Shown one piece after another: positions 55,003-64,000 of a DNA stretch of 64,000 nucleotides. Each line of letters opens with the position of its first letter. The first letter of the stretch is position 1. The notes beneath the pieces were generated by a model. That model saw nothing but the letters and a program-made list of their open reading frames with translations, had not been told where the DNA came from and ran no database searches. The stretch comes from Ixodes scapularis (lineage: Eukaryota; Arthropoda; Arachnida; Ixodida; Ixodidae). The position numbers and the translations under genes were made by a program. The stretch is taken from contig NW_024609857.1 of the NCBI RefSeq assembly GCF_016920785.2, positions 62,039,349 to 62,103,348 of the forward strand. Direction: 5' to 3'.

Positions 55003-55997
55003 TTGACAGTTATCGAGAGCTTCACATGTCTGGTTAGGTCTCACTTACGGAGTGTGCAACGTTGCAATACATCAGGTAGTATGCCCCGAAGACAGCCACA
55101 ATCCTTGTACCGCGCTTGTCTAGTCTACGTGGCCGGTAACATGCAGGTACCCTGCTCCGAAAGCAGGTCCGCCATCCGCGCGCTGCCGCAGACGATCGGC
55201 GAGGATATCGTGGGCGCCTTGCAGCGGTGTCGACCCGTCGATTACGCTCTGCTGTGCCACGTCCTCGGCAACCTTCTTAGGTTCGTCCTCTTGAGTCGTA
55301 GACTGTCGCCTTCCGAAGAAATCGCTTACAGCATGCTCAGCCAACTACGCCACTACGGACACAAGATAACCGTGCTGCATCTTCCCCTGACGGAAGCTCA
55401 ATATGATACGTTCGTGACGACTTTGTCTAGCCTTCCGCGCCTTCGAAACTTGGTACTACACGTTAACGAGCTTGCCGAGTCAGTAGCGGTGGCCATCACT
55501 CGCCATTGTCCCAACTTGATCCATCTGTGCTTATACAAAATCCGTCATGAAAACTGCTTGCATGGGACCATTACCGACAACCATACTTACGCCACCCAGG
55601 TTGCATTTCACGTCGTACGAAGTGTGTTGGAGAGACTAGGACTGCAAGTGTTTCGAGTACCATACCTGGCCCGGGCCGTTCTCAGCCTGCCGGCCACCAC
55701 AGGACTGCAACTCAGGGAGCTAACAATCTACGAAGAGCTCCTGTACACTCCTGACAGTCTACGCCGCGTCATTACCTTGTGCCCAAACCTGCGGAGGTTG
55801 TGCCTAGTCCTTGTCAACGGAATTCAGATCGAGCCGCTCGTGCGCCTGGCGTTTTTGGAAGACCTGACTGTGATTGTGAACGGCGACTCTGCCGTAGAAT
55901 TTTCGGATCTGATTCAACAGTTGCTGCAGTGTGTGGGCTGGAGGTTGAGGCGGCTGCGTTTCAACGTGCCTGCCTTGAACTTGAGCAGCATCGTCAG
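55003..55997 (+). CDS. Leucine-rich-repeat protein, exon 1 of the part seen (FBXL-like)
   Basis: An open frame of 331 codons and two bases. The first in-frame ATG is at 55,081. The pyrimidine-AG stretch ending at 55,002 could instead make this an internal exon, with an F-box in an unseen upstream exon. From about residue 115 it shows irregular leucine-rich repeats: ITVLHLPLTEAQYDTFVTTL, LPRLRNLVLHVNEL, CPNLIHLCLYKI, LQLRELTIYEELLYTP, CPNLRRLCLVLVNG and LRRLRFNVPALNL. The CPNL..L pattern is typical of FBXL-type LRRs. The exon ends ...AGCATCGTCAG before GTAATA, a phase-2 donor. The repeats would form a protein-binding solenoid; an F-box itself is not visible. Confidence 0.8.
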
Positions 55998-55999
55998 GT

Positions 56000-57160
56000 A
56001 ATACTCAAATTTTCCTGTATATGCATACGCTGCGTTCACTTTCCCGTGACTCTTAAGCCATCTCCGTCTAGACACCATTTCAAGCAGGCTTCCATTTGTG
56101 TAAGCTTTTAAACTGACAGCTATACGTGAGTCTTGATGTTACCAATCAATGCAAGTAATGGAAAATGTCGTTAAAGTTTGGCATTCTGATCGTTAGTCGA
56201 CCGGAGTGCTCCACTCCGGTCACTTAATTAGTGCAACAAAATTGCGTAACCAGTGCTACGTTAGTAATGGAGACGTGCCGAGATGATTGAGAAACGTTGT
56301 AGAAACATTACTTAAAAAAATTGGGGTTAATGACTTGCTCCGTGACCTTTAGCAGTCACTGTGACTTCCAGAAAATGCGGACACTTTAATAACCGTTGCG
56401 GCTTGTGCGAATCCCAAACGAAGTTTACGCCACCTAACAATAGCGCATTTCAAGACAGGCGCCATGTAACTTAGATTTCGGTTGAAGATGGAAGGAACAT
56501 GAGTTATGCCGAACCTTGATTGGTTTTATCTGCGCCACCTAGTATAATAAAAGCCCGTGCATGCACTAGCATTTTGGCGTCATCACAGCGAGATCAATCG
56601 CGGACAACAGAGCTGCATCACTGTTCAGCCGGGCCTCGCAATGCGTTGAAGAACTCTTGACGACGGGAACAATTGATGAGTTGGCGCAATCCCAATGTGA
56701 TGACGTCACCTGGAGGCAGAGGGGGTTGTTCATCACAGCTATGATTATTCCAGATGGTGTTGAACTTTGTCGCAATCCTTCCTCTTTTCTTACAGAGAAT
56801 ATGCAAGTGTTTTTGCTTCCTCAGCGGCAGTTGTTCGTAGCAACCCCGAATCGAGTCAAATTAAGACCGATTTAAGTAACTCTCAGTAGTCCATGTAAAA
56901 GACAACAATAAATAATGTTGCGCAGTCAAGAAGAGCTGCCCATCGGCGCACTTCATTCTGCGTTTCGGCGTGCGGCACGTGTCTCGTTCTCATTTCTGAG
57001 CAAGTTTAGTTATAGCGTTCATTATTTATTTCTCGAGACAGCGATTGCTACAGTCGGTGTATCGCTGTGGTTTAGTGGTGTCTTGGCCTTCATTATTTTA
57101 GAGCGTGAAATGCTTTGTAATAATACCCCTTAATCCCAAAATATTGTTCACCCGTCCGTC
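56000..57160. other. Intron of the LRR gene, first part
   Basis: No gene. A hairpin GACCGGAGTG...CACTCCGGTC is at about 56,199-56,221. Bases 56,560-56,880 have open frames on both strands without domains. The rest is AT-rich. Confidence 0.35.
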
Positions 57161-57620
57161 AATTTCCCGGTAAATTTAGCGCGTAAATTAAATGGCTGTT
57201 TAGGTCACGTGACATCAATTGATGTCACGTGACTTTACGTCACGTAATCTCCACACCTATTAAGTTTTTTCTTAAAAGTTGACGGGGAAACTGATGTCAC
57301 GTGACCTGACGTCCCGTGACCCATGCACCAATTCAATAGTTTTCGTAGACCGCGTTTCCTCCTCCGCTAAGCCCTCCGCAACGAAGAAGCCGCTACTGCG
57401 CGTGCGCGCCGAAGGCCTTGACTGTAGAGTTCCGGGTATCGTAGCGGGTTGCGGTGGGCTTAGCGGAGGGGGAAAGGCGGTCTACGAAAACTCCCTAATT
57501 TCCCCTTATAAATTTAGCGTCCCGTAAGCTGACGACACGTGACAGATCAATAGTTTTCCCACAAAATATAGCAGAAAAATTGTCGCTTCGTGACCTATGC
57601 ACCGAGGTTTCCCGCTCAAT
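57161..57620. repeat. CACGTG-rich palindromic repeat in the intron
   Basis: Near-perfect palindrome at about 57,202-57,235: GGTCACGTGACATCAATTG and its complement, with a single mismatched end base. Further GTCACGTGAC at 57,296 and degenerate relatives (GTCCCGTGACC, GACACGTGAC) follow. A MITE (57,339-57,495) is nested in it. A (GA)n run at 57,630-57,643 follows. Confidence 0.6.
57339..57495 (-). mobile_element. MITE, inverted copy of the 12.2 kb element
   Basis: Ends GTTTTCGTAGACCGCG on the left and, in reverse complement, GGGAGTTTTCGTAGACCGC on the right, with TA outside each. The left end lacks the first GGGA. The body is the reverse of 12,236-12,396, with GTTCCGGGTATC near the middle in the opposite sense. 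Confidence 0.7.
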
Positions 57621-57624
57621 GTAC

Positions 57625-58070
57625 CAGAGAGAGAGAGAGAGAGCGGGAAAAAACTTCATTGACTGAGGAGATGGTTCAAGGGGGATATAGGTCCTGGTGG
57701 TGGCGGTGGGCGTAAAGTCACCCAGGATCTCTTCCGAAGGCCCGTCCCCTCCTGGACGTCTTCACCTTGATTTAGGTTGGTGGTTCGGTGGTGGCTGTTG
57801 GCCGAGGCCTTCCGGCGACCTCTTCCGCCCTTTTGAGCAGGCGGGCCTGTAGATCCGTGTCGGAGCTGCGAAACGAAGCCTCCCACCTCTCCTCTGAAGG
57901 GATTTCGGGGAAGGGATCCTGGGAGAATAATCAAATTATGTGGGTCAGATCGGCATGGGCGCCACATAACGGACACGCCGAGGTTAGATAAAGGCTGGAG
58001 TGGGTATGGGTCATGGTGGCCGGGTTGGGGAAAACTTCCATCTGGAGTTCGCGTTAGACGGGTGATTTTT
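57625..58070 (-). pseudogene. 3' end of an I-type LINE (zinc tail)
   Basis: Minus strand. VFPNPATMTHTHSSLYLT, then SACPLCGAHADLTHII (the C-x2-C...H of the C-terminal zinc motif also seen at 40.1 kb), a TGA, then IPSEERWEASFRSSDTDLQA and RLLKRAEEVAGRP, ending in a stop at about 57,776. The 3' end AATGAAGTTTTTTCCC then (CT)n matches the CT-rich tails of tick LINE copies as I remember them. It is a short 5'-truncated copy inside the intron of the LRR gene, with one stop and a frameshift near 58,040. Confidence 0.7.
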
Positions 58071-58592
58071 CTAAGCTAAGGGATTTGTCCGCCTGCGAAT
58101 AGATCCGGCGGGAGAGGAGTTAATAGTGTGGTGATGTCGTGCTATCCGATCAGACGGTTCCGCGCGGTCCGGGCTCCGTGGTAGGGATACGGACTCGGCC
58201 CAGCCATGATAGTATGTCATCGGGCTAGGTCGTGGGCCGCCTAGTTTCACTCGAGCCGAGAACGCGCGGAGTTCCATATGAGTTGGTCTTAATTTTGCGG
58301 GTGCTTGCTGCGCAAAATGTTTAGTGGCATTGCGGCGGATATGGCTTCGGCGGCGAAACCATGGAGATTGCATAAAATGGGGAAGTGGGGCAGTTGAAAC
58401 TTCTCTATTACATTTTTTACCACTCCACTTTGCGCGGCCGCGGGATAGGTTGATGGAATAGGATGGGATAAATACGAGCTTCCCAGCGACTACCGCCGAG
58501 AGTTTATTGATTTTAAGGTATCGACGTTTGTCGAAGCAACACATGTGTGTAACTTTTGCGCGAGATAAATTAGTATTGTCAAGGGCAAGGGC
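58071..58592. other. Intron of the LRR gene, unassigned
   Basis: A minus-strand frame of 188 codons (58,071-58,637) is open but shows no domain. It may contain more of the LINE in a diverged form, or another repeat. Confidence 0.25.
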
Positions 58593-58760
58593 ACCATGTT
58601 GATTTAACCTGAGACTGGGGTAGAGAAGAAGCGTCAAAACGTAGAAGGGATAGCAAATAGACAGGACGATGTCTCTTGAGACGTCGGTCTGTCTATTTTT
58701 TGTCCCTTCTACGTTTTGATGCTTCTTCTCTACCCCAGTCTCAGGTTAAATCAACATGGT
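58593..58760. repeat. Near-perfect 80-bp inverted repeat (foldback)
   Basis: Arms start ACCATGTTGATTTAACCTGA and run GACTGGGGTAGAGAAGAAGC through AAAACGTAGAAGGGA to GACATCGTC near the centre at about 58,676. The outer 55 bases of each arm pair with one or two mismatches. Inner bases pair with small loops. The transcript of either strand would be a hairpin. It lies inside the LRR intron. Confidence 0.9.
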
Positions 58761-59192
58761 TAATATTCACCAGCTCGCCTGCACCCTTATGATTTTTTTC
58801 TATGGCAATGGCACCAACGCCAAATTCAGCTGAAGAAATACTAATTGATACAAGCGAATTTTTTTTTATCTGCATACGTTTACAACCATATATTATTTAT
58901 AGAAAACACTGGGAAACTAAACATTAAATCTTGAAAAATTAGTAATAAAAAAAACCACCCTTCGAATTCGACGAAAGATAAAGTAAGAAAGCACCGAATA
59001 CTATATTTTCAAGACAAATTCGCGACCGCCGCCTGGCTAGTGTTAGCGTTTTTCCGAGACCAGTTTTTCTCTCAGGAGAAGATTGTTTTGACACATTTTG
59101 CTTCGTGTTATTTATTTTAAGCCTTTCTTTTTTCTAACAAATCGATCACACTAATGTGACGTTTTTGTTGTTTTCCTCTTTTCTTTACAAAG
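58761..59192. other. Intron end and splice acceptor of the LRR gene
   Basis: AT-rich intron. The last 30 bases (TTTTTGTTGTTTTCCTCTTT then TCTTTACAAAG) form a good polypyrimidine tract and AG acceptor at 59,191-59,192. Confidence 0.7.
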
Positions 59193-59655
59193 GCTCTGCC
59201 CCGCTTTGCACGAGCTTCATGTTGAAAAACTGCTCCAGATCGTGAACCACGAGAGAAGAGAGGCAAGGAGCGTGGAGCAGCTGCAAGCCTTGAGAATTTC
59301 TCTCATCACCCCGATTTCTCTGGATCCGCACCAACTCTGCGGACTGCTCCAAGACTACGGAAAACTGACTCGGGTGTCTCTGCACCGGTGTTACCTAGCA
59401 AACTTCGAATTACGGGATCTGATTTTCTCCGGAACGTTTTCAAAACTCGAAACCTTTCAACTCGTAGAAGTGTACGGCTTCAGTCCGGCGAGTCTCCAAC
59501 TTCTGGTGAGGGCGCAAAACAACTTGGTGGCCATCCGCGTGATTCGGTGTCCTTCAGTGTCGCTCGCTGACGTGGACGAGCTTCGAGCGCTTGTGCGACG
59601 TTTGAACTTGTTCCTGGGGATAGAATTTGGTCCTCTTGACGACCAGCGACCGTAA
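59193..59655 (+). CDS. Leucine-rich-repeat protein, last exon
   Basis: Joined to 55,997, the frame continues without a break: ...SSIVR then LCPALHELHVEKLLQIV, a continuing LRR, which supports the splice. Further repeats are QLQALRISLITPISLDP, KLTRVSLHRCYLANFELRDL, KLETFQLVEVYGFSPASL and LVAIRVIRCPSVSLADVDEL. It ends RRLNLFLGIEFGPLDDQRP with TAA at 59,653-59,655. The spliced part totals 485 residues from 55,003, or 459 from the ATG at 55,081. ATTAAA at about 59,863 is a possible polyadenylation signal. The intron (55,998-59,192, 3,195 bp) is phase 2 and full of repeats. Confidence 0.8.
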
Positions 59656-60556
59656 AGAAGCTACGCTGTTTGCTAACGGTACGCAAACCGTTCCGTGTAG
59701 ATATGCATTGTTTTCCTTTTACCTCGTAGAAGTCTCCCGTAAACAGTGAACTTCTTTTAATTTGCGTGATGATGATACGTTTTTAAAAAGAAATATCTAT
59801 AGGCATTTTATACAAATTACGAAGTGCTTGTGCACTGATATAATAGTTTACTGTTCGCGATCATTAAAAGAACAAAATCTGACATTTCTTATTGCTAAGT
59901 TATGTTGTGCCAAGCGTAAAGTGAAATCATCTTTTCTCTTTTTTTTTATGTCTCGTACGGAGATTCAATAGCGCCTTTGTCCAGTAAAAGTATGTTTCCT
60001 TTGTATAAGGCTTCAGTCATTGCGTTGTTCTTTCGCCAACTATGACCAAAGGTGGTGAGCATACCAGCTCACCACCTCGACGAGAAGCCGGATTTACCAA
60101 GGCAGCAGAGACGGTCTCTATTGCCATCTAATATATGCGAAGCCTGTCGGTGAAATTTTGTGGAGAGATGTATTCGCTGAATGTTAAAGAGGCATTGACA
60201 ACCCCCAGAACGTTTTTTTTTGTAGCCTCTTGCTAGGCGATCTTTTATGGTGTCAGAAGACTACCCAATCAATATTTTGCTGCAGCTTTATGTATATTAT
60301 TAATACAATAAAAAAAAATAAAAACGCAACTGCGCAAAACCGAAACTTGACTGGGGAGGAAGAATATAGAGGAGGAGAAAGTTATCGGGGGTCACGTGGC
60401 TGTGCAACTTGTATTTTTTTTTCTTCTTTTTTTCAATCAACTCATTTGCAGTTTTTTTAGAAGTCACAAAAATGGGTATTGTATTTTTTGTTTATTTTTA
60501 GTATTGAGTGTGTACCTTCAATGACCCACGACTTTGATTATCTTTGGTGATTGTGT
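59656..60556. other. Unassigned spacer after the LRR gene
   Basis: 3' UTR in part. AT-rich with T runs at 59,939-59,948 and 60,414-60,436. No gene. Confidence 0.35.
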
Positions 60557-60880
60557 CTTATCTGTGCTTATACACCAACGACCGTAAGTACGTTAGACGG
60601 GTTGAATTTCACGTAATGTTAACTATGTTGGAGAGATTGACTCTGCGAGTGAATCGTATTCAAATTTTGTATTAAATTCTTGGACCAGGCCGTTCTCAGC
60701 ATGCCGATAACCCCGAGACTGCAACTCAAGGTGCTAAAAATCTACATGACATCCTGGACACTCCTGAAAGGCTGACCCACGTTATTACTTTGTGCCCAAA
60801 CCTACGGAGGGTGGGGTTATTCTTTGCCGACGAAATTCAGATAAAGCCGCTTGCGCGCCTGGCCTATCTAGAAGATTTGG
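60557..60880 (+). pseudogene. Broken paralogue of the LRR gene
   Basis: It matches exon sequence 55,524-55,870: TATCTGTGCTTATAC, then GTTGGAGAGA, CAGGCCGTTCTCAGC, GACTGCAACTCA, GACACTCCTGA, CTTTGTGCCCAAACCTACGG, GAAATTCAGAT.AAGCCGCT and CCTATCTAGAAGATTTGGCT, with small deletions and frameshifts. The match stops exactly where the 1.8 kb repeat copy B starts (60,881). It carries no intron sequence in the matching part. A tandem duplication of the neighbouring gene, later truncated by the repeat, explains it best. Confidence 0.8.
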
Positions 60881-62665
60881 CTATTCGCGTCTCCAGCTCG
60901 ACGCTCGCCCTCCCGCGGCGGAAACGGGAAGCGCTCTAGTGAGGGTCCCCCGACTCTCCTGCTCAGCGGGCATGGCGGAACTGCTCGCGATCATGGCTCG
61001 CGAAATGTCGTTTCCAAATGTAAACAAGACTCTTCACTGTCCCAACGTAGTGCTGCAGCCGGTATGGGATTGTACCTTACTGGAGAGTTTTAGTATTGCG
61101 CATAGAAGCAAACGCAAGCGGTATGCGTTTGCGTTAGAGTTCCGTGCCCCACGTTGTGCGTGCGCCCCATCGCCATGCGCCATCCAAGGCCGCAGTTTCG
61201 GGTTCCGCGCACGCGCAGTGTAGAGCACGTAAAGCTAACGCAAACACACAGGGCTTGAGTTCGCTCGTATACGCAATATTAAAACTCACTACTGTTTCAC
61301 CGGCTTCCAACGCCAACGAAACGTGCTGCTGTGACCAGACGTGCAAGCGGGTAGGCGTTCCTTCGAACTGGAAAGGTTGAGATTGGCAAAACAACGGCGA
61401 GCAAATACAAAAGTAAATAAATGTTATGAAAAAACTAATAATTAAAAAAAAAGCTTTTTTTCTTTTTTTTATTTTTTTTTTATTTATTTTTTTTTGGGGG
61501 GGGGGGGGGGGGCATTTGGTTTGGAAGGTTATTGGCGGCGACTTTGGGCGTTTCGCCGGTTGTCAAAAGTCGCGACTTTGAGCACAATATACTTTATTCA
61601 CAATTAATGTAATTTTACATGGATTTCTCACATTCGCTAAAATGTTTTCATTGATTTTAGACTATTTTTTATTAGTAATTAAAATGCAGCAACTGAAACT
61701 AGTGATGATAATTAGCACAGTTTTTATTGTCATATTTCTTCGCGCGTTTAAAATTAGATCATAAGCAACAAATTATATTAGAACTTGAAGAATTACTTAT
61801 TCAAATATGTGGCTTTTAATATTATTATTATTAATACAAATCGCGGCAAAGTATGCCTCCAATTAACGCCAAGATCGCGAGAATACGCTATTTAACAATA
61901 ATAGTCTTTCCAGAAAGGTATAATTCTGTTTTCTTTTTAGCATATGAAAAACTCTGACATAGTTGTCAAGATAGACAAACAGTCAAACAATGGATGTAAT
62001 ATGAAGTCCTACACGTCACGCGGTGCTATAAACACACACACACACACTTCAGCTGTCTGACTCGGATTCCGTCTTTGGGTTGTTGCAGTGAGAGCAGCGT
62101 TTATTAGTTTATACGTTTCGTGGACATATTATAAAAATTAGAATTATTTTCTTATTCTTGTGCTGGAATAATTGTCATTATTTCCCATGACAATTATCTG
62201 AGCGAGAGAAAGACTGCGAGAACGCACAGATATCAGCACTGATTTTTTCAGCAACTACAAATATCACCCTGGATCGAACAATATGTCACAAAATAAAGTT
62301 TCCGCGAACAACTTTTCTAAGTAAATAATTACGATGTGAGACACATCTTGAGTCGTGAAATAATTCGAAATTAAGGCCTATATCGAGAAATGAAATCCAA
62401 AATAGAGGTAAGTTTCGGTTTCGCTCCAGAATTAAAACGCGCATCCATCCGTAAAAAAATACGCTAAACACCGTTCTTGTTTTCAGGTTGAAGGGCTAAC
62501 CTGCGCTCATAAAACATTAGCTTCCTTGTATTACCAGAAATAATTTATGTCGCTCAGTGAAGCCAGCACACTAGACGGGCTCAACAGCGGCACGCATCTC
62601 TGACCCTCACTAAACCCGCCATCTTGGAAAATGAGTGGCGCCACCTATAGTTAGTTGGAGTCGCG
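60881..62665 (-). repeat. 1.8 kb dispersed repeat, copy B
   Basis: Reverse complement of 30,192-32,025 along its length; see the landmarks given there. It includes the MITE at 61,085-61,287 and a run of T, A and G at 61,441-61,514 where copy A has C and A runs. Its left edge cuts the LRR pseudogene. Confidence 0.8.
61085..61287 (+). mobile_element. MITE with GTTTTAGTATTGCG ends inside repeat copy B
   Basis: Ends GAGTTTTAGTATTGCG on the left and GCAATATTAAAACTC on the right. Third member of the family with 4,514-4,717 and 31,618-31,819. Confidence 0.7.
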
Positions 62666-62878
62666 GATAGACCGTTTTATCGTGGGTAGCGCCATTTTGA
62701 GAGCGAGAGAGAAAAGGGGAAAGGGCTACCGGCGCTTTCCCCCTTTCTGATTGTGTAGAAAGAGTGGAAGTCCCGGATGAGAGGCTTGGCCGGTGTTGGG
62801 TGTCTGCTGTGCCCCAACTTCTTTCGCGCTTTCTTTTCTGTTTTAGACTCGCAAACTTAATTAGAGCCACGGGCTTCG

Positions 62879-63112
62879 ATGGCAGCAGTCCCCCGGTCAT
62901 CGGGACACCATTGCTCGGTCATAGGGTGCACGAATAACGACAGAAAGCGTCGAATACCGCCCAAGGACCTCGTAGCTTGCATGGAATTCGGCAAGGCACG
63001 TAAGGCTGCAATGTTTTGAAGCTCCACCGCTTTCCGCGTGACTGGAAATGATGAACCATTCATAAATTTTTGCTTGCAATAGGCCCATTTCAACGCAGCC
63101 GTTTTTAGTAAT
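62879..63112 (+). pseudogene. Possible decayed THAP-type zinc finger fragment
   Basis: Plus strand. MAAVPRSSGHHCSVIGCTNN (a C-x4-C opening) is followed after about 25 residues and a stop by KLHRFPRDWK, then two stops and LLAIGPFQRSRF. A C-x2-4-C start followed by an (F/L)HRFP block is the THAP pattern. However, the spacing is unusual, the later Cys and His are missing, and the frame is broken. It may equally be chance. Confidence 0.2.
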
Positions 63113-63229
63113 GAACAAGCGATACACAAAACGGGAACCTCAATTAACTTTTGTAAACACCCGGAGCTGCTACATATCGTTTTGCTGCGCTGCTTTTATC
63201 TTGCGTGGCCGTGTTCTCATATTTCATTA

Positions 63230-63357
63230 GAGAGTTTTAGTAGATCGTTCCGATACCTCCTATAGCCCCGATAACGATACTATGTATGCGCAAGGGAGGC
63301 GGTGGCGGGGTATCGGGTATCGTTATCGGAGTCATGGGAACGATCTACTAAAACTCT
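63230..63357. mobile_element. 128-bp MITE with TA target site
   Basis: Ends GAGAGTTTTAGTAGATCG and its perfect reverse complement, continuing to about 23 bp each side, with TA outside (63,228-63,229 and 63,358-63,359). The inside also pairs (TATCGTTATCGG / CCGATAACGATA), so nearly the whole element is a hairpin. The first bases resemble the ends of the 12.2/57.3 kb MITE family. Confidence 0.8.
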
Positions 63358-64000
63358 CTATTGTGGATGAACGACGAAGACGTTCTAGATGTGCTTATAT
63401 CGAACCGCAGAAAGCGTCAAAGCAGCCACGAATTATTTTACTATTTTATGCAACATTTTGAGTACTAACCTCCAATTCCTATCACTGACACGTTCGCTGC
63501 CGCTGTTTCCCCCCGTTGCCGCACTGGCGGCTGCCATGACTCGAACAAAGAAACGTACACACTGGGCTCGAAGACGCAGATCGCAACACACGAGTCGTAC
63601 CCTGGAGCGACTATCCAGCGCTTCAAAGCGCCCAATCAACAGAAACAACCCAAAAAAACCACCAGCGGTACTCCAAGGAGCGCTTTTGCCGGCTCTCTAG
63701 CGCTGGTATCGCACAGGGGATCGCTATTCAGGAAAACCGGTAGAACTACCTTTTCAACTATTTCTAGCCTCACCCGGTGGCGGAAATAAGCCTTCAACTA
63801 AGTGTTGTAAATGATGAAATCGAGTCAGTCACCACTGCAAATGATCAATATTAAGATAAATTCAGTTACAAAATTTTACAAGCTGAAACAGCAATTATCA
63901 CCAGAAAACTGCCACGCACCTTGCGAGCGTACCCCATGTTCATCGGCGGTACAGCGTTCGGTGCGCGCTCCATTCACAAGCTGTTCCGAGCACAGTCGAG
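63358..64000. other. Unassigned end of window with a small basic open frame
   Basis: A plus-strand frame from ATG at 63,537 to 63,700 encodes an Arg/Lys/Ser-rich peptide (MTRTKKRTHWARRRRSQHTS...). It could be a first exon of a nuclear protein, but composition alone is weak evidence. Nothing else recognised. Confidence 0.25.

Overview
This window is eukaryotic, repeat-dominated DNA, most likely from a chelicerate and probably a hard (ixodid) tick. The support is a tRNA-derived SINE resembling the tick Ruka family, 3' halves of CR1/L2- and I-type LINEs, many short MITEs, and a host gene split by a 3.2 kb intron. The organism is inferred from repeat style, not from a marker gene. Nothing bacterial is present: no operons, rRNA or CRISPR. 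One assembly gap of 100 N lies at 53,053-53,152.

Layout. 0-12.4 kb: nested MITEs, a 2.2 kb non-autonomous hAT element, a MULE-type MITE with a perfect 9-bp target duplication, and two copies of an unclassified element (ends carry AGAGCGCAGCTCT hairpins) loaded with minisatellites. 12.9-17.7 kb: two decayed CR1/L2-type LINEs, one with a MITE and a SINE inside it. 17.7-26 kb: a second hAT copy in inverted orientation, a relic hAT transposase C-terminus, a 67-bp tandem array capped by an inverted unit, and a young SINE with a perfect 12-bp target duplication. 27-28.8 kb: a large foldback composite. 30.2-32.0 kb: a 1.8 kb repeat whose inverted twin lies at 60.9-62.7 kb. 32.5-38.2 kb: a fairly complete CR1-like LINE on the minus strand whose ORF1 starts with a 2A-like ribosome-skipping motif (DIETNPGP). 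39.9-46.0 kb: an almost full-length I-type LINE (zinc-knuckle ORF1, endonuclease, RT, RNase H), split by a copy of the unclassified element. 46.6-48.9 kb: a 5'-truncated CR1-like LINE with a mutated RT active site. 50-54 kb: an invertebrate DNA-transposon protein crossing the gap. 55.0-59.7 kb: the one convincing host gene, a leucine-rich-repeat protein in at least two exons. Its intron holds more repeats, and a broken paralogous copy lies just downstream at 60.6 kb.

The most interesting material is (a) the 2A motif in the LINE at 37.8 kb, and (b) the AGAGCGCAGCTCT element family. One copy interrupts an RT reading frame, which fixes its ends; others carry dense arrays of CRE palindromes (TGACGTCA) or GTCACGTGAC boxes, and one has captured a LINE endonuclease fragment. 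These parts do not form a pathway. They record layered transposition around one host gene.
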